32,056 nt of DNA from DATKYK01 sp034430255 (lineage in GTDB: Bacteria > Chloroflexota > Dehalococcoidia > E44-bin15). Below are positions 22,318 through 30,712 of the stretch, one piece after another. Under the pieces are notes generated by a model. That model saw only the letters and a program-made list of their open reading frames with translations. It was not told where the DNA came from and ran no database searches. Every line of letters begins with the position of its first letter. The stretch's first letter is position 1. The position numbers and the translations under genes are program-made. The stretch is from NCBI GenBank assembly GCA_034430255.1, contig DAOUEU010000162.1, positions 1 through 32,056 of the forward strand, given 5' to 3'.

Positions 22318-24447
22318 ATGGCAAGGAAGACCGATATCAGGGCGCTTATCGATAAGACGCAGGAGTATCTGGCCAGCGAGACCCTGGTGCTCATCGAGGA
22401 TGCCTACGAGTTTACCTCTCGGGCATGCCAGGGGGATGTGGAACATGCCCTCAACACCGCGAGTACCATCGCTGAGCTTCAGCTAGATGAGCACTGTATC
22501 GCTGCGGCATTACTTCATGAAGTACCCCAGCGATGCGGGGTAACCCTGACCCAGATAGAGGATGAGTTTAGCCCCGATGTGGCAAAGCTGGTTGAAGGGC
22601 TGATGAAACTGGGCAAGGTCTCATGGCCCGAGGAGCTCAAGACTAAAAAGGGCTCCATCGATATTGAAACCCACGCCGAGAGCCTGCGAAAGATGCTGGT
22701 GGCGATGTCCGAGGATATCCGGGTGGTGTTTATAAAGCTTGCCTGTCGGCTGCACGAGATGCGCGTCCTGAAGCGGACACCCCCCTCGAAGCGGCGTGCC
22801 ATCGCCCAGGAGACCATGGAGATCTACGCCCCGGTAGCCCATCGCCTGGGCATCTGGCAGCTAAAGTGGCAGCTTGAGGACCTCGCCTTCCGCTATCTGG
22901 AGCCTGAGAAATACCGTAAAATCGTTAGATTCGTCGCCTCCCAGCGGGAGGAGAGGGAGAGGTATATAGCTCAGGTAACCAGGATACTCAAGGAGGAGTT
23001 GAGACAGGCAGGGATAGAGGCAGAGGTTACGGGGAGGCCGAAGCACATCTACGGCATAGATAGAAAGATGGAGAAGTATGCCTCCCAGGGTAAGGAGTTT
23101 AGCGATATCTACGACCTTTTGGGTTTCCGCGTCCTGGTGAGTGAGGTGGCCGATTGCTACAGCGCACTGGGGGTTGTACACAGCCTCTGGCGCCCACTCC
23201 CCGGGGAGTTTAACGATTACATCGTACACCCTAGAGGGAGGGTATATCGGGCGCTTCATACTACGGTAATGTGCCTGGGAACTACGCCCCTCGAGATACA
23301 GATCCGTACCCGTGAGATGCACCAGGTTGCCGAATATGGCATCGCTGCTCACTGGCGCTATAAGGAGGGGACGAAAGGGGACGGGGTGTTTGAGGAGAGG
23401 CTGGCAGTACTGCGTCAGCTCCTTGATTGGTACAAGGATGTTGGTGGCACCGAGTTTATTGAGTCCATAAGTGCCGATATCTTTGGCGACCGCGTTCTAG
23501 TATATACCCCCATGGGAGATATAGAGGACCTGCCCGCTTCCTCCACCCCCCTCGATTTCGCCTATCGGGTCCACACCGACCTGGGTCATCGCTGCATTGG
23601 AGCAAAGGTTAACGGTAAAATGGTCCCCCTCACCTACCATCTCCAAAACGGCGATACCGTAGAGATCCTGTCTGCCAAGGGGAGCAAGGGGCCGAGCCGT
23701 GATTGGCTCAACCCCGACCTGGGCTACCTCAAGACATCACACGCCAGGGAAAAGGTCAGGCAGTGGTTCAGGAAGCAGGAGCGCAGCGAGAACATCCAGC
23801 GGGGCAGGGAACTTCTGGAGAAGGAGCTGCGGCGGCTGGGAATATCCATATCCGAGGCGGAGCTTGCCGAGCTGTTCAAGCGTGCCAGCGTGGATGATTT
23901 CTTTGCCGCCATCGGATATGGCGACATCAGCACCCATCAAATTGCCACCAAGCTCGCCGTTCAGCAAGAGAAACCGCTCCCCCAGGCTGAGCCGCCTAAG
24001 CAGGGAGCTCCCCCGGCAGTGCAAGTTATGGGAGTAGGGGACCTGTTGACCCACATCGCTCCCTGCTGCAATCCGTTGCCCGGCGAGGAGATCATCGGCT
24101 ATGTGAGCCGATCCAAGGGGATAAGCATACACCGCAGGGATTGCCCTAACATAGCTCACACAGATGAGAAGGAGCGCCTGATTGAGGTGGAATGGGGTCC
24201 ACGGGAAGAGTTTCATTCCGTGCCGGTTCACATTGAGGCGTTGGACCGGGTGGGCCTACTTCGGGATATTTCCGCCCTCGTCGCCGAGGAGGGGGTGAAC
24301 ATAGCTGCGGCGAATGTAGCCGACCACGAAGACCACACCACCTCGATATTACTCACCCTTCAGACCAAAGGTATCGAGCAGTTAAGCCGGCTCTTCTCCA
24401 AGCTGGAGGGTGTGCGCGGGGTGCTCAGCGTGACACGACACACATAG
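22318..24447 (+). CDS. relA: RelA/SpoT-family (p)ppGpp synthetase, hydrolase site degenerate
   Basis: Stringent-response enzyme, 709 residues from the ATG at 22318 (MARKTDIRALIDKTQEYL); an upstream ATG at 22255 lies before the likely promoter. The HD hydrolase domain keeps H43 but the HD pair is H67-E68, the following E-D is Q71-R72, and the D of ADRLHNM is C143 (LACRLHEM), so ppGpp hydrolysis is probably lost. The synthetase domain is intact: RPKHIYGI, IYDLLGFRV, YRALHTT, LEIQIRT, AAHWRYKEG. The bifunctional RxKD motif reads EFND (297-300), close to the ExDD of synthetase-only RelA. TGS (about 385-445), a Cys-rich/conserved region (ITPCCNP-like IAPCCNPLPGE) and a C-terminal ACT domain follow. 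rpsT follows by 12 bp. Confidence 0.93.
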   Translation: MARKTDIRALIDKTQEYLASETLVLIEDAYEFTSRACQGDVEHALNTASTIAELQLDEHCIAAALLHEVPQRCGVTLTQIEDEFSPDVAKLVEGLMKLGKVSWPEELKTKKGSIDIETHAESLRKMLVAMSEDIRVVFIKLACRLHEMRVLKRTPPSKRRAIAQETMEIYAPVAHRLGIWQLKWQLEDLAFRYLEPEKYRKIVRFVASQREERERYIAQVTRILKEELRQAGIEAEVTGRPKHIYGIDRKMEKYASQGKEFSDIYDLLGFRVLVSEVADCYSALGVVHSLWRPLPGEFNDYIVHPRGRVYRALHTTVMCLGTTPLEIQIRTREMHQVAEYGIAAHWRYKEGTKGDGVFEERLAVLRQLLDWYKDVGGTEFIESISADIFGDRVLVYTPMGDIEDLPASSTPLDFAYRVHTDLGHRCIGAKVNGKMVPLTYHLQNGDTVEILSAKGSKGPSRDWLNPDLGYLKTSHAREKVRQWFRKQERSENIQRGRELLEKELRRLGISISEAELAELFKRASVDDFFAAIGYGDISTHQIATKLAVQQEKPLPQAEPPKQGAPPAVQVMGVGDLLTHIAPCCNPLPGEEIIGYVSRSKGISIHRRDCPNIAHTDEKERLIEVEWGPREEFHSVPVHIEALDRVGLLRDISALVAEEGVNIAAANVADHEDHTTSILLTLQTKGIEQLSRLFSKLEGVRGVLSVTRHT

Positions 24448-24459
24448 GAGGTATGAAGC

Positions 24460-24747
24460 TTGACCGGTAAAAAATCAGCACAGAAGTCAGCAAAAGTGGC
24501 TGAAAGAAATGCACAGCGCAATAGACCCATTCGCAGCTCGGTGAAGACCGCCGTTACCAAGGCAAGGAAGCTGATCCTACAAAACGACCTCGATGCCGCT
24601 CAGGTAGCAGTAAAGGATGCAACACAGGCTCTGGACAGGGCAGCCCAAAAGGGGGTGCTCCACCCCAATAATGCCGCCCGTCGCAAGTCCCGCCTCATGA
24701 AGCAGCTTAACCAGGCGCTCACCGCCAGCACCAGGCAGGAAGATTAA
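24460..24747 (+). CDS. rpsT: 30S ribosomal protein S20
   Basis: Small-subunit protein binding 16S rRNA helix 44 region. 95 residues, Lys/Arg-rich and helical, with the family pattern KKSAQKSAKVAERNAQRNRPIRSSVKT...HPNNAARRKSRLMKQLNQ. The start is TTG: AGGAGG lies 8 nt upstream, and the nearer ATG (24453) is out of frame and stops after five codons. It lies 12 bp after relA and is probably co-transcribed. Confidence 0.95.
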   Translation: MTGKKSAQKSAKVAERNAQRNRPIRSSVKTAVTKARKLILQNDLDAAQVAVKDATQALDRAAQKGVLHPNNAARRKSRLMKQLNQALTASTRQED

Positions 24748-24929
24748 GCCAGGCCACTGGCGACTGAAGAAAGGCCTCCCCCGAGAGCGATACTCCCTAT
24801 CCAGAGGGAATCCCCTCATATAGCTGATTTCCTCCACCTTGTCATGCTGAACTTATTTCAGCATCCCAATCTTCAGATTCCGAAACAAGAACAAATAATA
24901 ATGAGCAAAATCCAAAAGCGGGTGTCCGG

Positions 24930-24985
24930 GGTTAGGCTGGCCAAGCCTGTTGCCCAACTTGATGGGGCAATCGGCCAGCCTAACC
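24930..24985. repeat. Long palindrome 1
   Basis: GGTTAGGCTGGCC pairs perfectly with GGCCAGCCTAACC, with a nested TTGCCC / GGGCAA stem: a 56-base cruciform-like unit. Confidence 0.8.
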
Positions 24986-25004
24986 GCTCATGGCTTATGG
25001 CTAT

Positions 25005-25064
25005 TTGGGTAGGTTGGAGCATCGGCTCCAACAACGCCTGGATTGGATGCTCCAGGCTACCCAA
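25005..25064. repeat. Long palindrome 2
   Basis: TTGGGTAG pairs with CTACCCAA, with nested GGAGCAT / ATGCTCC. A 60-base unit 20 bp from palindrome 1, same style but different sequence. Confidence 0.75.
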
Positions 25065-25278
25065 TGTATAATACATAGCAGGGCGGGCGGATGGAAACGA
25101 TCTGTCATTGACAGAAACCTCATAGTACATTGCGAATCCCGATTTGCCGCGGCGTAGCTATCTCCGCGTCTCATTACAAACCACACCTGAGATTGCCACG
25201 TCGCTCCGCTCCTCGCAATGACAGTGAAAAGTCGGCTTACTGTGATGTATCACTAATGTGCTGGACAAGTAAGATGGG

Positions 25279-25307
25279 TTGACAAAAACCCATATCCGTG
25301 TTAATCT
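25279..25307 (+). promoter_or_regulatory. lexA promoter
   Basis: -35 TTGACA (25279-25284), 17-bp spacer, -10 TAATCT (25302-25307). The TTG of the -35 box is in frame with lexA but is not the start codon. Confidence 0.75.
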
Positions 25308-25311
25308 CTTA

Positions 25312-25323
25312 GAACATGTGTTC
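25312..25323 (+). promoter_or_regulatory. LexA operator (SOS box)
   Basis: GAACATGTGTTC is a perfect palindrome of the Gram-positive GAAC-N4-GTTC type. It lies just downstream of the -10 and overlaps the expected transcription start, so lexA is probably autorepressed. Confidence 0.85.
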
Positions 25324-25335
25324 GAGGAGAGAGGT

Positions 25336-25956
25336 ATGAAACAGCTTTCTGATAAGCAGTCTCGCATCATAAATTTCCTCCACCGCTTTCTACATGAGCA
25401 GGGTTACCCGCCCACCATCAGGGACATCCAGAGCGGGTGCCAGATAAGCTCCACATCGGTGGTGGAATACAACCTGAGGATCCTGGAGCGGGAGGGGCAT
25501 ATCCGAAGGGCCCGGGAGATTTCCCGCGGCATTGAGCTGGGGGTGCGGCGAGTCGTGCGCGTACCTATCGTCGGACACATCGCCGCCGGCGAACCTATAC
25601 CCGTGCCCACCTCCGATAGCTGGAACATGGAGGAGTTGGATTCTCTGGAGCTCACCGAGGAGCTCACCGGGGGTAAAGAGGGGGTCTATGCCCTCAGGGT
25701 GAAGGGAACATCGATGATCGATGCCCTGATCGGAGAGGGAGACCTGGTGCTGATGCAGCATGCGGCTACCGCAGAGAACGGGGAGATGGTCGCCGCATGG
25801 CTGAAGCGAGATGGGGAGGCTACACTTAAGCGGTTTTACCTGGAATCAGGGCGAGTCCGCCTGCAGCCGGCCAATGAGGATATGCCACCCATATACGTCG
25901 ACCCGAAGGACGTGTTAATCCAGGGGAGGGTCATCGGTGTCCTCCGAAAACTGTAG
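25336..25956 (+). CDS. lexA: SOS repressor LexA
   Basis: 206 residues from ATG 25336 (GAGG-rich ribosome-binding site upstream; the longer TTG frame begins inside the promoter). N-terminal winged HTH (1-70: KQSRIINFLHRFLHEQGYPPTIRDIQ...STSVVEYNLRILEREG). Self-cleavage Ala84-Gly85 in GHIAAGEPI. Catalytic Ser126 (GTSMIDALIGEGD) and Lys165 (EATLKRFYL). All features of an autocleavable repressor controlled by RecA are present. Convergent with the dehydrogenase gene, 8 bp between stops and no terminator seen. Confidence 0.96.
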   Translation: MKQLSDKQSRIINFLHRFLHEQGYPPTIRDIQSGCQISSTSVVEYNLRILEREGHIRRAREISRGIELGVRRVVRVPIVGHIAAGEPIPVPTSDSWNMEELDSLELTEELTGGKEGVYALRVKGTSMIDALIGEGDLVLMQHAATAENGEMVAAWLKRDGEATLKRFYLESGRVRLQPANEDMPPIYVDPKDVLIQGRVIGVLRKL

Positions 25957-25964
25957 TGAATGCG

Positions 25965-26996
25965 CTAACGCTGGGGCTCGACGATGACCTTCATGGACTC
26001 CTGGGCGGCAGCGACGAGCTGAAAGCCCAGTCCCGTCTCCGCCAGGCTCAGGCGGTGGGTTATCATCTCGCCAAAGCGTACCCTGCGACTGCGGATCAGT
26101 TCCAGCGCCGTTGCATAGTCGTCAGGGCTACCAGCATAGGATGTGGTAAGCGTTATATCGTTCTTGTAGAAGAGCTGGGTCACCGGTACGGGTAGGGTTA
26201 CAGAGGGCTCTGTCGCTGCAAAAAAGAGAACTGTGCCCCCGCGCTCCACTGAATTTAGCGCCTGAGCCAGGGCAGATGGCGCTCCGGTGCATACCACCAC
26301 CAGATCAGCGAGGCGACCCTCGTTTAGCTGGCGAAGGCGAGGCGGCACATCCTCGTCCGCATGGATAGTGGAATCGGCCCCAAACCGCTTCGCCGCCTCC
26401 AGTCGATATGGCGTTATGTCAGTAGCTACAACACGAGATGCCCCCAGCTTAACCGCCAGTTGAACATGAATCAGCCCGGCAATGCCGCTCCCGATGACGA
26501 GCACGCTCTGTCCCGGCTGGAGGCGCGCTATCATCTGCCCGCGCAGCACGCAGGCCAGCGGCTCAGTGAAGCATGCCTCCTCGAAGGACACCTCATCGGG
26601 CAAGCGAAACACCCCCCGGTCAACATTGATTGCGGGCAGCCGCAGGAACTCGGCGAAGCCACCCGGGTCGAAATGCGTACGTCTCAGCGTTTCGCAGACG
26701 GTGTGATGGCCGCTGAGGCAATAACGACAGGTATTACAGGGGACATGATGGGCCGCAGTGACGCGGTCTCCTTTTGCAAACTCCCCCTCCAGTCCTCCCC
26801 CTAGCTCGACGACAACGCCGGCGATCTCGTGGCCCAGAACCAGGGGAGCCCTGGGGACACGATCCCATTCCATCACATCGCTGCCACAGATGCCGCAAGC
26901 TTCCACCCGCACCAGAAGCTCGCCGGGGCCGATCCGTGGCACGGGCATCTCCTCCAGCCGCACATCGTTGTTATTGTAATAAACCGCGACACGCAC
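25965..26996 (-). CDS. Zinc-dependent medium-chain dehydrogenase
   Basis: 343 residues, MDR superfamily, sorbitol/threonine dehydrogenase-like. Catalytic zinc site: C37 (GICGSD) and H56-E57 (LGHEIAG). Structural zinc: C87, C90, C93, C101 (CNTCRYCLSGHHTVC). NAD(P)-binding Rossmann motif IGSGIAG near 168, then ATDITPYRLEAAKRFGAD, where the acidic residue after beta-2 favours NAD. The substrate, probably a polyol or secondary alcohol, cannot be read from sequence. Upstream lies the TsaA gene (74-bp gap) on the same strand, so it may be the end of a metabolic operon. Confidence 0.9.
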   Translation of the reverse strand: MRVAVYYNNNDVRLEEMPVPRIGPGELLVRVEACGICGSDVMEWDRVPRAPLVLGHEIAGVVVELGGGLEGEFAKGDRVTAAHHVPCNTCRYCLSGHHTVCETLRRTHFDPGGFAEFLRLPAINVDRGVFRLPDEVSFEEACFTEPLACVLRGQMIARLQPGQSVLVIGSGIAGLIHVQLAVKLGASRVVATDITPYRLEAAKRFGADSTIHADEDVPPRLRQLNEGRLADLVVVCTGAPSALAQALNSVERGGTVLFFAATEPSVTLPVPVTQLFYKNDITLTTSYAGSPDDYATALELIRSRRVRFGEMITHRLSLAETGLGFQLVAAAQESMKVIVEPQR

Positions 26997-27070
26997 GATG
27001 ATTTTCCCTTTCGCCTAACCTCTCATCGCTTAACCGCCTGGCAAATCCATTTCACCAGCATCGGCGCAAA

Positions 27071-27619
27071 TCATTTTACGAACCGCCCATCGTCCTTCGA
27101 TGCCGATAGCTTATGCACATTGCTCTCAAGCCACCCTATTTTCTCCGCTGCTCTTATGTCAAACTCTGGGACATAGGGTTTAATATCCAAGAGAGGGGTT
27201 CCATCTACAATATCCACATCCTGAATATGCAGAATGTTAGCATCAATCCCGATAAGACGCACTATCGAGATGCCGATTGGGTTTGGTCTCCCCTGAGCCC
27301 GGGTGGCAAAGATACCGCGAGCTTCACTATCCATATACGGCTTCACCCTCAAGGACGCTCCCTTAGACAGGTGAAAGTGGTATATCAGAATGATATGAGA
27401 GAAGCCTTCAACATCTTTTATGCCCTCAGCGTATTCCGGGAATACCTCGACCGTCCCATCGATACCCTTAGCGCCTGCAGGCTGTATTGGTGTCCCCTTA
27501 GGTTCCTTGAAAGGAGAATGGATGACTCCGACCGACTTGTACTTTATCTCATTCACTCTTACAGTTGTCCTATAATCACAGCTCCTGTAGGGATTCTCCA
27601 CCCCCAGCGGGCCCGGCAC
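27071..27619 (-). CDS. TsaA/TrmO-like tRNA methyltransferase
   Basis: TsaA-domain protein; the characterised relative TrmO methylates m6t6A37 in tRNA-Thr. Motifs: IHSPFKEPKGTPIQP, GTVEVFPEYAEGIKDVEGFSHIILIYHFH, TRAQGRPNPIGISIVRL and the C-terminal LDIKPYVPEFD. 182 residues from a GTG at 27619 placed 8 bp after the amidase stop with GGGG upstream. Family members usually begin close to the SVGVIHSPF motif, so a GTG at 27556 (VNEIKYKSVGVIHSPF) may be the true start; neither has a strong ribosome-binding site. Some TsaA proteins act on other substrates, so the symbol is withheld. Confidence 0.88.
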   Translation of the reverse strand: MPGPLGVENPYRSCDYRTTVRVNEIKYKSVGVIHSPFKEPKGTPIQPAGAKGIDGTVEVFPEYAEGIKDVEGFSHIILIYHFHLSKGASLRVKPYMDSEARGIFATRAQGRPNPIGISIVRLIGIDANILHIQDVDIVDGTPLLDIKPYVPEFDIRAAEKIGWLESNVHKLSASKDDGRFVK

Positions 27620-27627
27620 ATGACCCC

Positions 27628-29061
27628 TCAGGCCGATACCGGTGGCCGGCGGTTGGCCCAGGGACGCGCCTCCTCCATCTGCGCGGCAAGGCGGAACAGC
27701 GTCGCCTCATCCCCAAAGCGCCCGATAAAGTGGGTGCCCACTGGCAGCCCCTCGGCATTCCAGTACAGGGGCACCGACATGGCGGGCTGTCCGGTGACAT
27801 TGCAGATCGGCGGGAAAGGCATGTACTCTACCGCACGATCCAGCCACTTCAGGAGGTTCTCCGGCGGAGAGTCGAAGGTGCCCAGTGGTACTGGCGGCTC
27901 GGCCAGCGTCGGGGTGAGCCATATATCATAGTCGACGAGGAAACGCCCCATGTTACGGGCAATCTGCTGGAGCAATGTCACTGCGATGAGATAGGACGAT
28001 GCGCTAACCTGGCGACCCCTCTCGCAGAGGGCCCAAGTGCTGGGTTCAAACTGGTCCGGGGTGGCAGTCCGGCCAGTTAGAAGGGCATAGCCATCCACGG
28101 CCATGGCCGCACCTGCCGCCCACACAGTGAGGAACGTCTGCACCACCATCTCACCGACTATGGCCGGGGACGCCTCTTCCACATCGTGGCCGAGATCGGC
28201 GCACAGACCTGCCGCCTCGCGCACCGCGCGAACGCAGTCGTCATGTACCTTTCCACCGGTGAAGGCCTCGGTGGTAAAGGCGATACGCAGCCTCCCAGGG
28301 TCGTCGCCCACCTCCTCAAGGAACGGGCGCGCCTGCGGCGGCGCCCAGTAAGGGTCGCCGATATCGGGGCCAGCGGTGGCATCCAGCAGGGCAGCACTGT
28401 CCCGCACCGAGCGGGTTAGAGCGTGGTCGATAGCAAGCCCACCGAGAATATCGCCGTAGTCTGGGCCGGCTGGGGTGCGCGCCCTGGTCGGCTTCAGCCC
28501 GAATACGCCGCAGCATGAGGCCGGAATCCGTATCGATCCACCACCGTCGTTGCCATGCGCCGCGGGAACCATACCCGCGGCCACTGCGGCGGCAGAGCCC
28601 CCGCTGGAGCCGCCCGTGCTGTAGTCAGTGTTCCAGGGATTGCGGCTGGGGCCGAACAGAAGCGGCTCGGTTGTCGGGACGAAGCCGAATTCCGGCGTGT
28701 TAGTCTTCCCCAGTATGATGAGTCCGGCACGCTTAAGCCGTGCCACAAATTCACTGTCATGATCGGGCACAAAGTCGCGCAGGAAGGTTGACCCCGACGT
28801 CATCCGCACCCCGGCGTAAGCGGCAAATATGTCCTTGAGCAGGTAGGGCACGCCGGTAAAGGGTCCATCGGGTAGCTCTCCGCTGGCAGCGGCGCTCGCC
28901 TCCTTAAACATCGGCGTTACCACCGCATTGATGGTCGGGTTCAGACGCTCGATCCGCTCTATAGCGGCATCCACGAGTTCGATGGGCTTTACCTCTCTAC
29001 GCCGCACCATCTCGGCCTGCGCGGTGACATCGAGTTCGACGAACGTATCCTGTTTCGCCAT
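27628..29061 (-). CDS. Amidase signature family hydrolase
   Basis: 477 residues. Ser-cisSer-Lys amidase: K76 (GVPYLLKDIFA), cis-Ser S152 (STGGSSGGSAAAVAAG) and nucleophile S176 (HGNDGGGSIRIPAS). Overall similarity is to stand-alone amidases of the 6-aminohexanoate cyclic-dimer hydrolase / general aliphatic amidase kind rather than GatA: there is no neighbouring gatC or gatB. Cytoplasmic, no signal peptide. The substrate cannot be told. The next gene downstream (TsaA) starts 8 bp after the stop and may be coupled. Confidence 0.92.
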   Translation of the reverse strand: MAKQDTFVELDVTAQAEMVRRREVKPIELVDAAIERIERLNPTINAVVTPMFKEASAAASGELPDGPFTGVPYLLKDIFAAYAGVRMTSGSTFLRDFVPDHDSEFVARLKRAGLIILGKTNTPEFGFVPTTEPLLFGPSRNPWNTDYSTGGSSGGSAAAVAAGMVPAAHGNDGGGSIRIPASCCGVFGLKPTRARTPAGPDYGDILGGLAIDHALTRSVRDSAALLDATAGPDIGDPYWAPPQARPFLEEVGDDPGRLRIAFTTEAFTGGKVHDDCVRAVREAAGLCADLGHDVEEASPAIVGEMVVQTFLTVWAAGAAMAVDGYALLTGRTATPDQFEPSTWALCERGRQVSASSYLIAVTLLQQIARNMGRFLVDYDIWLTPTLAEPPVPLGTFDSPPENLLKWLDRAVEYMPFPPICNVTGQPAMSVPLYWNAEGLPVGTHFIGRFGDEATLFRLAAQMEEARPWANRRPPVSA

Positions 29062-29196
29062 ATTTGTTCCCCCTTTCTTAATAGGATGAATACGCTAATT
29101 CCATATAACAGCCCTACAGGTGAACTTGTTAAAATTATACTTTCCTGTTCTCCACACATCACCGACAGCAAACCTGAACAGCGTTTTTCAGCCCGA

Positions 29197-30564
29197 TCAC
29201 GCTGGTGTCACAAGCCCATTTTCAGCAATGACCTGCTGGTACCAGAGCGCGCTATCTTTAGGAATGCGCCGCTGGGTCTCGTAGTCCACCCAGACAATGC
29301 CAAAGCGCTGCGTGTAGCCCCTGTTCCACTCGAAATTATCAATGAGCGACCAGACAAAATAGCCCGCCAATGGAATGCCGCACTCAATGGCACGATGGGC
29401 AGCCATAAAATGCTGGCGCAGATAGCTCAAGCGCCGCTGGTCCCGTATACGTCCGTCGCCGCCGGGACCATCCGAATAGCTCGCACCGTTCTCGGTGATA
29501 TAAAGCCTCCCCGGCTGATACTCAAAATACAGCCGGTTCAGCAACCGGTAGAGTCCATCGGGTTTGACCGGCAAGCCCATCTCGGTGCACTCCACGTCGG
29601 GCTCCGGGGAGACCGGCGACCGGTTCTCGCCTTCATCTTGCAGCACTATAGCAGTGTAATAGTTTACCCCCAGGAAATCGGTGGGGGCGGCGATGGCATC
29701 CAGGTCGCCTGGCTGGATAAAGGTCAGGCCCTCGGGAGGTAAATTGCCGGCGGCGATGTGCTCGGCCACGAGGTCAGCGGGGTAGTGGCGTCCATAAAGC
29801 GGGTCCAGATACCAGCGGTTTGAGTTGCCGTCTAATTGACGGGCGGTATGAAGGTTGGCAGCAGCGGATGAGGCAATCACAATGGGAATGAAGAATAGGG
29901 TTATACCAACCTCTGCATCGGGGCTGTTGCGGCGCAGCACCGGCACTGCCCAACCATGGGAGAGCAGCAGATGGTGAATGACCTTGAGTGAAGCCTCGGC
30001 ATTTATCAGCCCAGGTGCATGTTCGCCTTTTTGATATCCCATAACCGCTACCGCAAACGGCTCGTTGTGGGTAATCCAGTGGTTCACCCGGTCCCCAAGG
30101 TGGCGGCTCAGGATATCGGCATACTCGACGAAGGCTTCGGCCGTCGAACGTGCCGCCCATCCACCCTCGTCTTGCAGAACCTGCGGCAGGTCCCAGTGAT
30201 ACAGAGTGGGAAAAGGCTGGATTCCTGCCTCCAGCAGCCCATCCACCAGGCGGCTGTAGAAATCAATCCCCGCCTGATTCACTTTCCCCCGTCCGGCGGG
30301 AAGTATGCGGGGCCAGGACACGGAGAAGCGATAGGCCTCAAGGCCAAGCTCCTTCATCAGGGCAACGTCTTCGTGCCAGCGGTGGTAGTGGTCACAGGCC
30401 ATATCGCCGGTGCTGCCATCTTCAATGGTGCCAGGGGTGTGGGAAAAGCGATCCCAGATCGATTCGCCCTTACCATCCTCATTCCACGCACCCTCTATCT
30501 GGTACGCTGATGTGGCTGCTCCCCAGATAAAGCCATCGGGGAAGCTAATAAACCCAGGATGCAT
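29197..30564 (-). CDS. Glycoside hydrolase family 1 beta-glucosidase
   Basis: 455 residues, starting at ATG 30564 with GAGGAGG upstream (an in-frame upstream GTG or other start would add 19 unlikely residues). Retaining GH1 enzyme: acid/base E168 (HWITHNEPF), nucleophile E358 (LYITENGASY), substrate-binding FIWGAATSAYQIEGAWNEDGKG and C-terminal WSLIDNFEWNRGYTQRFGIVWVDY. No signal peptide, so it acts on imported oligosaccharides such as cellobiose. Upstream are the Rieske-like and LsrF-like genes (148-bp gap). Confidence 0.95.
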   Translation of the reverse strand: MHPGFISFPDGFIWGAATSAYQIEGAWNEDGKGESIWDRFSHTPGTIEDGSTGDMACDHYHRWHEDVALMKELGLEAYRFSVSWPRILPAGRGKVNQAGIDFYSRLVDGLLEAGIQPFPTLYHWDLPQVLQDEGGWAARSTAEAFVEYADILSRHLGDRVNHWITHNEPFAVAVMGYQKGEHAPGLINAEASLKVIHHLLLSHGWAVPVLRRNSPDAEVGITLFFIPIVIASSAAANLHTARQLDGNSNRWYLDPLYGRHYPADLVAEHIAAGNLPPEGLTFIQPGDLDAIAAPTDFLGVNYYTAIVLQDEGENRSPVSPEPDVECTEMGLPVKPDGLYRLLNRLYFEYQPGRLYITENGASYSDGPGGDGRIRDQRRLSYLRQHFMAAHRAIECGIPLAGYFVWSLIDNFEWNRGYTQRFGIVWVDYETQRRIPKDSALWYQQVIAENGLVTPA

Positions 30565-30712
30565 TAAAGCTCCTCCTCTTTTACCACTGAAAAATAGCAA
30601 GCACCATCCGCGTCGATGCACGCGACTTCGCCCTTTACGCCAGTCGCTTTAAGCCCGCGCCTTTTTCGGACGATCCCCCTCCTCAACCGCTCGCCGCAGA
30701 AAGATGAATTAT

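Larger units (their letters stand above)
24748..25278. repeat. Palindrome-rich non-coding region before lexA
   Basis: About 530 bases with no supported gene; open frames on both strands run through palindromes and look fortuitous. Contains a short palindrome 24841-24865, two long imperfect palindromes (24930-24985 and 25005-25064), and a GAGATTGCCACGTC...CAATGACAG element (25188-25224) also found in part near 11649 and 11850. Confidence 0.65.

Noticed and set aside
24930..24985. attC-like integron site (GTTAGGC and GCCTAAC arms)
   Set aside because: The core orientation is the reverse of a genuine attC (which begins RYYYAAC and ends GTTRRRY), and there is no integrase or cassette ORF.
24844..25130. 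Open frames on both strands (75 and 85 codons) before lexA
   Set aside because: They run through long palindromes, lack ribosome-binding sites and have no recognisable family.
28494..28772. Open frames antisense or alternative to the amidase gene
   Set aside because: High GC content creates shadow frames; the amidase frame has all catalytic motifs.
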